Shown here in pieces: positions 52,639 to 61,944 of a stretch of DNA of 64,000 bases (positions are counted from its first letter, which is position 1; each line of letters begins with the position of its first letter). The notes beneath the pieces were generated by a model. That model was not told the origin of the DNA and searched no databases. It worked only from the letters and a program-made list of their open reading frames with translations. The stretch is from Candidatus Magnetominusculus dajiuhuensis (GTDB lineage: Bacteria; Nitrospirota; Thermodesulfovibrionia; Thermodesulfovibrionales; Magnetobacteriaceae): assembly GCA_015233465.1 (NCBI GenBank), contig JADFXP010000007.1:1-64000 (forward strand), written 5' to 3'. The translations under genes were made by a program, and so were the position numbers.

Positions 52639-54539
52639 AGACAGGCGTATATTTTTGTAATTGCGGATCTATTATTTCTGATAAGATAGACCCTGAAAAG
52701 GTCAAAGAAAAACTTAAAGATGCCTCTTATATTAAGTCATTTGGACTGATGTGTTCTGATGAAGGAAAGCAGTTTTTGGAAGTCGATATAAAGGCAGAAA
52801 GACCAGACAGGATAGTAATAGCCGCATGTTCTCCTCGCGACCATCAACTGACATTTATGAATGCCATTGAAGCTGCAGGTATGAATCCATATCTAATGCA
52901 GATGGTAAATATCAGGGAACAGATAGCATGGGTGGTTGAGGACAAAGCTAGGGCAGTAGATAAGACCGCAAGTTATATTCAAGGAGCTATCAAGAGGGTA
53001 AATCTTCAAAAACCTCTTAATATAAAAGAAATAGACGCTGAGATATCTGTGTTGATTATAGGGGCAGGCCCAGCAGGGTTAAAGGCAGCAAGCGCGATAG
53101 CTGAGGCAGGCAGAAAGGTTATACTTGTAGATAAATCTCCAGCTATTGGAGGCAAACCAGTACTTTATGAAAAGATTTTTCCTAATATGGAGTGCGGGCC
53201 TTGTATGCTTGAGCCAATATTAGATGATGTGCTTTTTGGAAGGTATGCTGATAACATTGAGACCCTGACAATATCAGAGGTTACTGAGGTTACAGGATAT
53301 TACGGCAATTTTACTGTTAAGATAAAACAGTCCCCAAGATATGTAAATCTCAAGACCTGTATTGGTTGTGGAGAATGTGTTGAGCCTTGTCCACAAAAGG
53401 CAATTGCCGTTCCATTTACAGGTGCAATGCCGAATTCTGTATCAATAGACGACTCAGCTTGTTTGAGGTTTAAGGGGAAGGAGTGTTCTTTGTGTAAAGA
53501 AGCCTGTCCTATCCCTGATGTTATTGATTATGATGATAAAGAGTTGATACATGAGCGAAGGGTTGGGGCGATAATTATTGCAATTGGAGCAGGGCTTTAT
53601 GATTGTTCTCGTTTTCCAAATCTGGGGTTTGGTTTATTAAAAGATGTATATACAGCAGATCAATTTGAGAGGCTGCTTAGTTCAACAGGGCCTACAGAAG
53701 GGACTTTGGAGACCTCAGATGGAGGGGAACCTGAAAGCATTTCTATTATTCATTGTGTAGGAAGTCTTGATAATAATCATAATGGGTATTGTTCTGAGGT
53801 TTGTTGTCAATATGCCTTTAAATTTAATCAAATGATTAAAGAAAAATTACCTCAAGCGAAAATTTATCATATTTATAAAGAGCTAGTGTTGACTGGTAAG
53901 GATGGTTTTATCCTTTATGATAAGGCTAAAGTCTCTTCTGATACAAAGTTTATTCGTTATAAAGATATTAAAGATATAAATATAATTGATCAAGATGCTA
54001 AAATTTTAATAAGTATTGAGGGAATAGACGTTAAGATCAAATCTGATATGGCGGTTTTATGCCCATCAATCGTGCCAGTTGAGGAGTCAAAGCAGATTGG
54101 TAAAATGCTTGATACAACCCTTGATAGGTTTGGATTTTTTGAAGAACTGCACGGAAGATGTGATTCAGCACAAAGTAAGATAAAGGGAGTATATTTGGCT
54201 GGAACATGTCAGTCCCCAATGGATATTGCCGCTTGTATGAATCAAGGTATGGCTGCTGCCAGTTATATTCTTTCAGGGATAGTAGAAGGTAAAAAGTTAG
54301 AGATTGAGCCGATAACTGCAGTAATTGATAAGGAGCGGTGTTCTGGATGCAAGGTATGCCAATTAGTTTGTCCATATAAAGCGATTGCCTTTGACGAAAA
54401 AGATGGTATTTCTATTGTAAATGAGTTATTATGTCATGGATGCGGTACATGTGCTGCAGCATGTCCGATAGGCGTTATTGAAGTTAATCATTTTACAACT
54501 GAGGAGATATTTGCAGAGATAGAGGGGCTTCTTGCATGA
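52635..54539 (+). CDS. hdrA: HdrA-like flavoprotein with ferredoxin domains
   Basis: A 634-aa cytoplasmic protein, close to full-length HdrA. Order: N-terminal Cys-rich domain (CNCGSI, then LMCSDEG and IAACSPRDH), FAD-binding thioredoxin-reductase-like domain (VLIIGAGPAGLKAASAIAEA near residues 136-155), an inserted ferredoxin (CIGCGECVEPCP, with CSLCKEACP), and two C-terminal [4Fe-4S] motifs (CSGCKVCQLVCP and CHGCGTCAAACP). In methanogens it splits electrons from H2 between ferredoxin and heterodisulfide. HdrB and HdrC are not here. It overlaps the protease gene and mvhD by 4 nt each. Confidence 0.92.
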   Translation: MKTGVYFCNCGSIISDKIDPEKVKEKLKDASYIKSFGLMCSDEGKQFLEVDIKAERPDRIVIAACSPRDHQLTFMNAIEAAGMNPYLMQMVNIREQIAWVVEDKARAVDKTASYIQGAIKRVNLQKPLNIKEIDAEISVLIIGAGPAGLKAASAIAEAGRKVILVDKSPAIGGKPVLYEKIFPNMECGPCMLEPILDDVLFGRYADNIETLTISEVTEVTGYYGNFTVKIKQSPRYVNLKTCIGCGECVEPCPQKAIAVPFTGAMPNSVSIDDSACLRFKGKECSLCKEACPIPDVIDYDDKELIHERRVGAIIIAIGAGLYDCSRFPNLGFGLLKDVYTADQFERLLSSTGPTEGTLETSDGGEPESISIIHCVGSLDNNHNGYCSEVCCQYAFKFNQMIKEKLPQAKIYHIYKELVLTGKDGFILYDKAKVSSDTKFIRYKDIKDINIIDQDAKILISIEGIDVKIKSDMAVLCPSIVPVEESKQIGKMLDTTLDRFGFFEELHGRCDSAQSKIKGVYLAGTCQSPMDIAACMNQGMAAASYILSGIVEGKKLEIEPITAVIDKERCSGCKVCQLVCPYKAIAFDEKDGISIVNELLCHGCGTCAAACPIGVIEVNHFTTEEIFAEIEGLLA

Positions 54540-54985
54540 ATAATGGCATGAATAGTTTTGAACCAAAGATAGTTGGATTTTTATGTAACTGGTGTTCTTA
54601 TGCTGGAGCAGATAAGGCAGGAGTAGCTCAAACTCCTTATCCGTCAAATGTTAATATAATAAAGGTAATGTGCAGCGGAAGGGTTGATCCGCAGTTTGTG
54701 TTAAAGGCGTTTGCCTCTGGAGCAGACGGGGTATTAATTTTAGCGTGTCACCCAGGGGATTGTCATTATAAAGAAGGTAATTACAAGGCTTTACAAAGAT
54801 ATAAAATACTCTCAAGACTTTTAAAGCAGTTTGATATAGCAGAGCAGCGTCTTAGGTTTGATTATGTTTCAGCAGGCGAAGGTGAAAAATTTGTAGAAGC
54901 TATTACGAGTATTGTAGATAACGTTAAGTCGCTTGGACCATTATCAATTAAAGGAGGTAATAACATATGGGAACAACAACATTAG
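54536..54985 (+). CDS. mvhD: MvhD-like [2Fe-2S] subunit
   Basis: A 149-aa protein: PKIVGFLCNWCSYAGADKAG at the start, VKVMCSGRVDPQFVLKAF-like stretch (KVMCSGRVDPQFVLKAF), and GVLILACHPGDCHYKEGN with cysteines, the standard MvhD cluster ligands. It passes electrons from the hydrogenase to HdrA. Alternative start at 54545. The 3' end overlaps the TusA-like gene by 19 nt, whose ribosome-binding site lies in this coding end. Confidence 0.92.
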   Translation: MNNGMNSFEPKIVGFLCNWCSYAGADKAGVAQTPYPSNVNIIKVMCSGRVDPQFVLKAFASGADGVLILACHPGDCHYKEGNYKALQRYKILSRLLKQFDIAEQRLRFDYVSAGEGEKFVEAITSIVDNVKSLGPLSIKGGNNIWEQQH

Positions 54986-55188
54986 ATTTAAAAGGGTTGA
55001 CATGTCCGCAGCCTACTCTCAAGATGACTATAGAGAGCAGCAAGATGAAAAAAGGTGATGTACTTGAGGTAATGGCTGATTGCCATAGTTTTGCTGATGA
55101 CGTGAAAAATTGGTGTGAAAGAAGAAAAAAGGTGCTTTTATGGATAAGAGATGAAGGCTCTTATAAGCGCTGTCAGGTGCAGATGTAA
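54967..55188 (+). CDS. TusA/SirA-like sulfur carrier
   Basis: A 73-aa protein with LDLKGLTCPQPTLKMTIES (CPxP at residues 13-16), the active Cys of TusA. A second Cys in ADCHSF and one near the end (KRCQVQM) differ from E. coli TusA. A strong AAAGGAGG site, inside the end of mvhD, precedes the ATG. TusA family members carry sulfur as persulfide or act with Hdr-like complexes in sulfur oxidation. Its role with this Mvh-HdrA set is inferred from the operon. Confidence 0.88.
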   Translation: MGTTTLDLKGLTCPQPTLKMTIESSKMKKGDVLEVMADCHSFADDVKNWCERRKKVLLWIRDEGSYKRCQVQM

Positions 55189-55189
55189 T

Positions 55190-56824
55190 ATGAGTGTTTT
55201 TAATTTCAAGAATATAAAGATTAAATCGAAATTATTTATATTAATAATGATTGCTGCGTTAGGTCTTATCATTATTGAGATAACTTCTTTCTGTTATTTT
55301 AAAGATATCCTGTTGAATGAAAGAAAGACTAAGACCAAGCAGCTAGTAGATGTTGCTTCTGGAGTAGTTGAAACCTATTATACTCGTTTTAAGGCAGGAG
55401 AAATTACAGAAGAACAGGCAAAGACCAGAGCTATAAGGTATATTAAGGCCATGAGATATGATGAAAAAGAATATTTTTGGATAAATGACATGCACCCGAC
55501 TATGTTAATGCATCCTTATAATCCAGAACTTAATGGCAAGGATATGACAGATCTTAAGGATTCAACAGGTAAGCACTTTTGTGTAGAGTTTGTTAAGGTG
55601 GTACAAAAGGACAAGGCTGGATATGTCAGTTATCTTTGGCCTAGACAAGGTGCTACTAAGCAAGTACGAAAAATAGCTTATGTAAAAGGCTTTGAGCCAT
55701 GGGGTTGGATTATAGGCAGCGGTATATACTTGGATGATGTAGAAACAGTTTATTCTAATGCGGTGTTGCATGAATCTGTAATGGCTGGGGTAATATTTTT
55801 AATACTTGCCTTAGTTGCTTTGATGATTATAAGGAGCATAAACAAACCTATTTCTAAAATAATTGGGAAGATGCAGAATCTGGCTAATGGAGATCTAACT
55901 ATTGATGTTAAAGTAAAATCAAACGATGAAATTGGACAAATAATTGGCGCCCTGAAAAATATGGTTGATAAATTAAAAGAGACATTATTGCTTTCAGTTG
56001 ACGTTACAAATAAGGTGAATTCCTCTGCCGTTGAAATTGCTGCTGCCATTCAGCAGCAGGCAATAATAACAGAGCAGCAGTCTTCTTCAGTGCTTGAGAT
56101 AAGCGCAACAATGGAGGAATTTTCAGCAACTTCAACTCATATTGCAGACAATGCTGCAACTGTTGTAGATATTTCAGATAAGGCATTTGAAGAGTCAAAA
56201 GAAGGCGCTTATGCAGTTGAAACTATAATGGGCAATATGGATGAGGTAAGCGAAGATAATCAAAATATTATCAATGAAATAGTTGAATTGGGTAAGAGAT
56301 CTAAAGAGATAAATAAGGTCATGGAATTTATAAATACAATAGCAGATCAAACCAAACTGATAGCCTTTAATGCAGCAATTGAGGCAGCAAGCGCTGGGGA
56401 GTCAGGCAAGAGATTTGGAGTGGTTGCGGCTGAGATACGCAGGCTTGCAGACAGTGTTATGGAGTATACAGAAGAGACAAGAACTAAAACCGTTGAAATA
56501 GGCGAGGCAATAAATCGTTTAGTTATAATCTCTGAAAAAGGCTCTAACACGATAGAGCGCGCAAAGGAAACCTCGCTTAATACGGTTACCATTTTAGATA
56601 AAATAGTAAATGAATCAAAATCTACATTTGATGCTGCAAAACAGATTTCTCTTTCAACATCTCAGCAGAAGACTGCAAGCGCTCAGGTAGTACTGTCATT
56701 AAAAGAAATTGCTAATGGGGCAGAACAGATCTCTACTTCTATTCATCATATATCCAGCACTACAACTGCTCTAACTGATTTATCAAATCGGCTGAAGGAA
56801 TTGATGGAGAAGTTTAATTTGTAA
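55190..56824 (+). CDS. Methyl-accepting chemotaxis protein with Cache sensor
   Basis: About 544 aa from ATG 55190, just 1 nt after the TusA-like stop; the longer frame from 55151 is rejected. Membrane span (about 10-30), a single Cache domain (EYFWINDMHPTMLMHPYNPE, then AYVKGFEPWGWIIGSGIYLD, about residues 45-185), second span (about 195-215), HAMP, and a cytoplasmic signalling hairpin with TIADQTKLIAFNAAIEAASA near residue 390. It reports to CheA. Its place at the end of the hydrogenase operon suggests chemotaxis tuned to energy or redox state. Confidence 0.92.
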   Translation: MSVFNFKNIKIKSKLFILIMIAALGLIIIEITSFCYFKDILLNERKTKTKQLVDVASGVVETYYTRFKAGEITEEQAKTRAIRYIKAMRYDEKEYFWINDMHPTMLMHPYNPELNGKDMTDLKDSTGKHFCVEFVKVVQKDKAGYVSYLWPRQGATKQVRKIAYVKGFEPWGWIIGSGIYLDDVETVYSNAVLHESVMAGVIFLILALVALMIIRSINKPISKIIGKMQNLANGDLTIDVKVKSNDEIGQIIGALKNMVDKLKETLLLSVDVTNKVNSSAVEIAAAIQQQAIITEQQSSSVLEISATMEEFSATSTHIADNAATVVDISDKAFEESKEGAYAVETIMGNMDEVSEDNQNIINEIVELGKRSKEINKVMEFINTIADQTKLIAFNAAIEAASAGESGKRFGVVAAEIRRLADSVMEYTEETRTKTVEIGEAINRLVIISEKGSNTIERAKETSLNTVTILDKIVNESKSTFDAAKQISLSTSQQKTASAQVVLSLKEIANGAEQISTSIHHISSTTTALTDLSNRLKELMEKFNL

Positions 56825-56872
56825 CTATTTTATTTTAGACATTTTTTTGGCTTTAAAGACTAAAAGTTTTGA

Positions 56873-58963
56873 TCAACTCTTTTTGAGTAATACTCTATAA
56901 ACACATTTCTTATCCCCATTTCTACGACATTCTTTAGTGGCATGTTCAACAGTAATTGGAGTATGAAAATAGGCTGCATAACCATAAAATATTCCTTCAT
57001 CAAAGGAGCATGGATATGGCACATCCACTGTAAGTAGATATTCAGTATCAGAGATTTTATTGCATATGTACGTGCCAATCTCGCCTTGAACACAACCTTT
57101 GTGGTTCAAGTAATAAGCCTGAGTTGTAGTCATCAAGACCTGCTCAAAGTCTATTAAAGGAGGAAATATAGCCTCTTTGATAATCTTTTCTCCAATAAGT
57201 CTCATAATTGCCGGTATGCGCTGGTCTATATCATGATATAAACATAGCACTTTTTTCAGCGGGTAGAATTTTGTCTTTTGGACATTGTTAAGGTGATATT
57301 TTTCAAATAAATTATTTATATACGTGCCAGTTTTTATTGTGGTGATAACAGTTTGAATAACATGTCCACTTACCTCAATATGACTTAAGTGGTCAAAACT
57401 ATTAGTATTAATCTTCGAAGCTCCTGTCTTATATGTTACCCCATTATAGATAAAATCATCTAATTGTTCTACGTGTAGTTCCTTCATGGCATATTCTAAA
57501 ACCAGACCTGATTCAACGAATAAATCTATAATATCCTTATCAAGATGTCTGTCTTTGATCATATATTCTAATATCTTGAAGGCTTCAGAGAGGGTTTTGC
57601 CCTTTTTATACGGCCTGTCTGCTGCAGTTAGTGCCTCAAATACATCTGCTATAGCTATAATTCTTGCTTGAGTAGGCAGAGATTGATCATCAATATGATT
57701 TGGATACCCTTTTCCATCAAGGGTTTCATGATGCGCACCTGCAAATTCAGGAACCCTCTTTAGTTCCTCTGGCCAAGGCAGCTGCGTCAGCATCTTAATA
57801 GTAAGTTTTACGTGATTTTGAATTATTTCTCTTTCTTGATCATTCAATGTACCTTTTCGAATACAAAGATTTTCTACTTCATCGCTGGTTAATAATTGTT
57901 TATCTTGTCCATTTATCTTGATAGTCTTAAGGGCAATCTCTTTAATCTTGCTTATCTTAATATCTTCCATAAATTCCCCGCCTGTATTTGCATTCTTAAG
58001 CAGTTGGAGGTCTTTATCAAGATCTACAATTTTTAGGTTAAATTCATCTTCAATTTTTTTGATCTCATCGTCTGTAGGGGCAGAACTATGTGACTGCCCA
58101 GAGGATATTAATTCAATCTTATTTTTTAGAAATTCATTTTCAAATTCTTTTTTAAGTATCTCTGCCCTTGTATAGATTAGCTCAATCTTGTCAACAATGG
58201 TTTCTAATTTTGTTGCTTTATCTACAATATGCTGAGGTGTTGTAATCTTTCCAATATCATGCATCCATGCTGCAATCCGTATTTCATTTTGCTCAGATTC
58301 TGACAGGTTAAAATCTACCCATTTTTCATCCTTTGAGTCGCACAATTTTTGAGTAATTGCTTGAGTTAATTCAGCAACCCTTCTTATATGTCCAGCAGTA
58401 TAAGGAGATTTCTCGTCAATTGCAGTTGCGGTTGATTTTATAAATGAATCCAATAAATTGCTTAATAATTTATTGGCAGTGTCTAATTTTATGATTCCTT
58501 CATATGAACGCAAGGAAGATACAATAGTTGTAAAAAGTCTATCTACTGTCAATTCACGTTTTTCTCTATAATCATTAATATCATAATGAAGCACTACATC
58601 AGTTTCAGGCACTTCGCCGGGCTGACCTGTGATCATGATTATCCTGACATTATGATTATTCAGAGTCTGCCGTATGTATTTTATTAACTTTAGCCCGCTA
58701 TCATCTTCTTCCATGATTACATCCAAAAATATCAACGCAGTATCAGGATGTTCTTTTAATAGTGCCTCTGCTGAATTTACTGAATAAGCGCTTAAAAATG
58801 ATAATCCCTTATCATTATATTTAAAGTTCTTTAATGCTATTATTGCTACCTTATGAACGTCAGGCTCGTCATCTATGATCATTACCTTATATTTAGGGTT
58901 AGAAAGAGTTTGGTCTTTTATTTCAATTTCTTCTGCAAATATTGATTCATCTGGATAGTTCAT
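56873..58963 (-). CDS. Receiver / DUF3369 / HD-GYP protein with C-terminal V4R-like domain
   Basis: A 696-aa protein. The receiver (VMIIDDEPDVHKVAI to about residue 150, phospho-Asp in LIFLDVIMEEDDSG) is followed by a DUF3369-like part (RLFTTIVSSLRSYEG). The HD-GYP phosphodiesterase has HDIGKITTPQHIVDKATKLE (near residue 235), an insertion, then HHETLDGKGYPNHIDDQS. The last about 170 residues contain CVQGEIGTYICN and ECRRNGDKKCVYRVLL, resembling the ligand-sensing V4R family. It would break down c-di-GMP when phosphorylated, countering the GGDEF proteins. Ends the minus-strand signalling run. Confidence 0.88.
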   Translation of the reverse strand: MNYPDESIFAEEIEIKDQTLSNPKYKVMIIDDEPDVHKVAIIALKNFKYNDKGLSFLSAYSVNSAEALLKEHPDTALIFLDVIMEEDDSGLKLIKYIRQTLNNHNVRIIMITGQPGEVPETDVVLHYDINDYREKRELTVDRLFTTIVSSLRSYEGIIKLDTANKLLSNLLDSFIKSTATAIDEKSPYTAGHIRRVAELTQAITQKLCDSKDEKWVDFNLSESEQNEIRIAAWMHDIGKITTPQHIVDKATKLETIVDKIELIYTRAEILKKEFENEFLKNKIELISSGQSHSSAPTDDEIKKIEDEFNLKIVDLDKDLQLLKNANTGGEFMEDIKISKIKEIALKTIKINGQDKQLLTSDEVENLCIRKGTLNDQEREIIQNHVKLTIKMLTQLPWPEELKRVPEFAGAHHETLDGKGYPNHIDDQSLPTQARIIAIADVFEALTAADRPYKKGKTLSEAFKILEYMIKDRHLDKDIIDLFVESGLVLEYAMKELHVEQLDDFIYNGVTYKTGASKINTNSFDHLSHIEVSGHVIQTVITTIKTGTYINNLFEKYHLNNVQKTKFYPLKKVLCLYHDIDQRIPAIMRLIGEKIIKEAIFPPLIDFEQVLMTTTQAYYLNHKGCVQGEIGTYICNKISDTEYLLTVDVPYPCSFDEGIFYGYAAYFHTPITVEHATKECRRNGDKKCVYRVLLKKS

Positions 58964-58983
58964 TATTATTTCACCTTATATTG

Positions 58984-60216
58984 TTATTGTGCAATATTTA
59001 AAATCTTGGGAAGATTAATCTTAAATGTCGTTCCTTTTCCTAAAACGCTCTCACAGCTAATCCCACCCTTTAGAGTCTGACAAATAATATTATATACCAC
59101 GTGAAGACCAAGTCCTGTGCCTCCTGAGCCCCTTTTAGTTGTAAAAAATGGGTCAAATATTTTTTTCAAATTTTCCTCTGGAATTCCCTTGCCATTATCG
59201 CTGTAATCAATAAATATCTCTGATTCGTTGGATGTTATAGCTATTGTAATTATACCAGAGTCTTCTTGGGAATAGGCATGGATTAGAGAATTCATAATAA
59301 GATTTGTAATAATTTGAGCAAATGCACCAGGATAACTGTCTATCTCTATGTCATTTGGACAGTTTATCTCTAATTTGTGTGTTGTAACTTTTAACTTTGG
59401 AGAAAGACTTAGTAAGATATCTTCAATATATGATTTGACGTTAAATACTCTTTTTTCACTGCTTGTTTGATCAGCAGAGACCATCTTGAAACTCTTTACA
59501 AGTTCGCTTGTGCGAAAGAGATTTTTTGTTATTATATCGCAGTATTCATTTGAATCTGTAAGGAATTGCGTGAGATCTGATTTCTTCATTTTCTGCTCAT
59601 TTAAAGATGTTGTGATCTCTTTTGTCATTTTATGCAGATGAGATATTGCTGTTGTGCAAACTCCAACAGGGGTGTTGATTTCATGAGCAACTCCAGCCAC
59701 AAGCAGTCCCAGAGATGCCATCTTTTCTGATTGGACAAGACGTTCTTGGCTGGTTTTAAGCTCGTCTAAGGTTGATTCTAATTCCTTGTTTTTGATGGAT
59801 AAATCAATTAACAGTCTTTCATTTTGTTCCTTCATAGCCTGTTTTTCTAAGACTTTATTAACAGACATTATGATTGTATCTTGGATATTTTCATCCTTTA
59901 ATAGGTAATCGTTTGCTCCGCTGTTTATTGCTTCAATGGCTATGCTTATCTCGTTATTGCCTGTCAGAATAATAATTGGGATGGAAGATTTGGCTTCTCT
60001 GATTTTTTTTATCAACTCAAGCCCATTCATTTCAGGCATATTCATATCTGAGACAATAAGCTTGAGGTCAGTATTTTGATTATGTACTTCTATTGCATTT
60101 AGCCCATTATTAGCAGTAAGTACATTAAATCCGCTGTCTTTTAGTATTTCAGCAAGCATCTCGCTTGTAAAAAGATCATCGTCTACAATTAGGATTTTCA
60201 TATCCTTGATTTCCAT
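58984..60216 (-). CDS. Hybrid receiver-histidine kinase
   Basis: A 410-aa cytoplasmic protein. An N-terminal receiver ([19 protein letters not shown], phospho-Asp in [13 protein letters not shown]) is joined by a coiled coil to HisKA ([20 protein letters not shown], phospho-His near residue 178) and a HATPase domain ([25 protein letters not shown]). A receiver before the kinase allows relay from the CheA-REC next door. No transmembrane span. It lies 3 nt after the upstream TPR gene. Confidence 0.9.
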   Translation of the reverse strand: MEIKDMKILIVDDDLFTSEMLAEILKDSGFNVLTANNGLNAIEVHNQNTDLKLIVSDMNMPEMNGLELIKKIREAKSSIPIIILTGNNEISIAIEAINSGANDYLLKDENIQDTIIMSVNKVLEKQAMKEQNERLLIDLSIKNKELESTLDELKTSQERLVQSEKMASLGLLVAGVAHEINTPVGVCTTAISHLHKMTKEITTSLNEQKMKKSDLTQFLTDSNEYCDIITKNLFRTSELVKSFKMVSADQTSSEKRVFNVKSYIEDILLSLSPKLKVTTHKLEINCPNDIEIDSYPGAFAQIITNLIMNSLIHAYSQEDSGIITIAITSNESEIFIDYSDNGKGIPEENLKKIFDPFFTTKRGSGGTGLGLHVVYNIICQTLKGGISCESVLGKGTTFKINLPKILNIAQ

Positions 60217-60219
60217 ATT

Positions 60220-61935
60220 TTAATCTCCGTATTTTTTATCAACTAAATTTTCAAAAAGTTTTGATAATTGGAAATATTTATCAATCAAATTATCTCTTAG
60301 TTTTATTTTATTTAAACAAGAACCAGTCTTTGAAGAGAACTCCATATTAACGCCTTGTTTTTGCATATACATAATAAATATTGTCACTGCCTGAATATTT
60401 AATTTCATATTTTGAGGATATGAATTTAGCGCCTTTTCAATATTCTTTAAGGCATCATCAAGATTACCGCTCTTAGTAAGGTTTGCGCAGGTGTTGCATA
60501 AATTATTAACTTTTTCTTTTAAGGCAGTGATTATTTGATTTATTTCAGGGTCTTTGAATTTTTCTGATATAATTGAAAGAATGCTGTCGTTATCTGTATT
60601 ATTGCCTATAATATTTTGAATCACCTTTAGAAATTCTTGTTTCTCCTTGTTGAGATATAAGGCATGTGCCATATCTATTCCAGCTTCCACAGAAACGTCT
60701 TCAATTAAGATATTATACATCTCAAGGGCGCTGCTAAGAGCGGACTTTGCTTCTTTTTCTAAGACTTGTTCTATATAGATAACTGCCTTCACTGCGCTTG
60801 AGTGCATTAAGCAATGTTTATCATCTTTATAAATAACTGAAGCTATTTCAAGGGTCTTAATTGCCTTATCTTTTTCATTTAATAAAATCAAAGCCTTTGA
60901 AATGCCTATATAATCTTTATAATCTTTGAAAAAAGAATTTTTGCCGTAAAAAATAGCTGAATTAAACGATTTAACTGCGATGTTGTAATTGCCGTTAGTA
61001 AAAGCGATATTAGCAAGCCTTCTCAAAAGCAGCACAGACTTTGGCGCTAATTTTATTGCTTGAGTCAGTATATCTTCAGCTGTTTTTAGATCTTTCATCT
61101 CAATGTAAATTCTTGCCATCCAGTCATATGCCTCTACGAACAACTTATTTAAATCAATGAGTTTTTGAAATGTCTCTAGAGATTTCGAATAATTCTTTTC
61201 ATAAAATAATGCTGTTCCAAGACCAAGAAATGCCCATGGCACCTTGACCATACCAAGAATTTCGTCATACATTGCATGCGCTGTTGCAAATTGTCCTGTC
61301 TTGATAAACAAAGTCCCTTTTATCTTGAGAAATATTAAGATATTATCCCCATTTGATTCTTCAAGATAGTTATCACAGATATTTATTGCCAAGTTTAAGT
61401 CTTTTTTCTTTACGGCAGTATCAATTTTGTGGTAGACCTTTCTTAATTTAAGGATTTTTCTTATTCTTGTATCTATAACGCCTTTACTTAAAGGTTTAAT
61501 AAGATAATCATGAGGCTGATATTCTATTACTGAGGCAATATTTTCAACTGTAGCGTTCCCTGTCACAATAATAAATATATTGCTAAAGCCTATAAATTCA
61601 CATACCTTTAACTCTTCAAGCACCTGTTGTCCACTTTTCTGATCAGCTCCAAGATCATCATCGCAAAAGATTAAGTCATAGGACATTTTTGATATCTTAC
61701 TGATTGCGCTTAATCCGTCAGGCGCAGTTTCAACCTCTTTTATACCTAAAGATTTAGAGAGATCTTTCATCATCGCTCTTTCATATCCGCTGTCATCTAT
61801 GATTAAGACCTTTAAAGCGCTCATATCTATGTCTTGAAACTTTGCAGAATAATCTTTACTACTGACATGTTCCCGCAGCTCTTTTAGAGTCTCTTTGTTG
61901 TGTCTTGCGCTTAAAACTGTAGGTGTTGTTGCCAT
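60220..61935 (-). CDS. Receiver-TPR repeat protein
   Basis: A 571-aa protein. After an N-terminal lead, a receiver domain (VLIIDDSGYERAMMKDLSKS, phospho-Asp in LIFCDDDLGADQ, and the Lys in HDYLIKPLSKG) runs to about residue 170. Then TPR-like helix pairs (e.g. PWAFLGLGTALFYEKNYSKS; AYDWMARIYIEMKDLKTAED; VLLLRRLANIAFTNGNYNIA) continue to the end. The TPR would bind partners only when the receiver is phosphorylated, or the reverse. No output enzyme domain is seen. Similar REC-TPR proteins are known in proteobacteria, but function is unclear. Confidence 0.85.
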   Translation of the reverse strand: MATTPTVLSARHNKETLKELREHVSSKDYSAKFQDIDMSALKVLIIDDSGYERAMMKDLSKSLGIKEVETAPDGLSAISKISKMSYDLIFCDDDLGADQKSGQQVLEELKVCEFIGFSNIFIIVTGNATVENIASVIEYQPHDYLIKPLSKGVIDTRIRKILKLRKVYHKIDTAVKKKDLNLAINICDNYLEESNGDNILIFLKIKGTLFIKTGQFATAHAMYDEILGMVKVPWAFLGLGTALFYEKNYSKSLETFQKLIDLNKLFVEAYDWMARIYIEMKDLKTAEDILTQAIKLAPKSVLLLRRLANIAFTNGNYNIAVKSFNSAIFYGKNSFFKDYKDYIGISKALILLNEKDKAIKTLEIASVIYKDDKHCLMHSSAVKAVIYIEQVLEKEAKSALSSALEMYNILIEDVSVEAGIDMAHALYLNKEKQEFLKVIQNIIGNNTDNDSILSIISEKFKDPEINQIITALKEKVNNLCNTCANLTKSGNLDDALKNIEKALNSYPQNMKLNIQAVTIFIMYMQKQGVNMEFSSKTGSCLNKIKLRDNLIDKYFQLSKLFENLVDKKYGD

Positions 61936-61944
61936 ATTATATTA

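Noticed and set aside
55151-55189. Longer start for the chemoreceptor at 55151
   Set aside because: It would overlap the TusA-like gene by 38 nt in another frame; ATG 55190 gives a normal receptor N-terminus.
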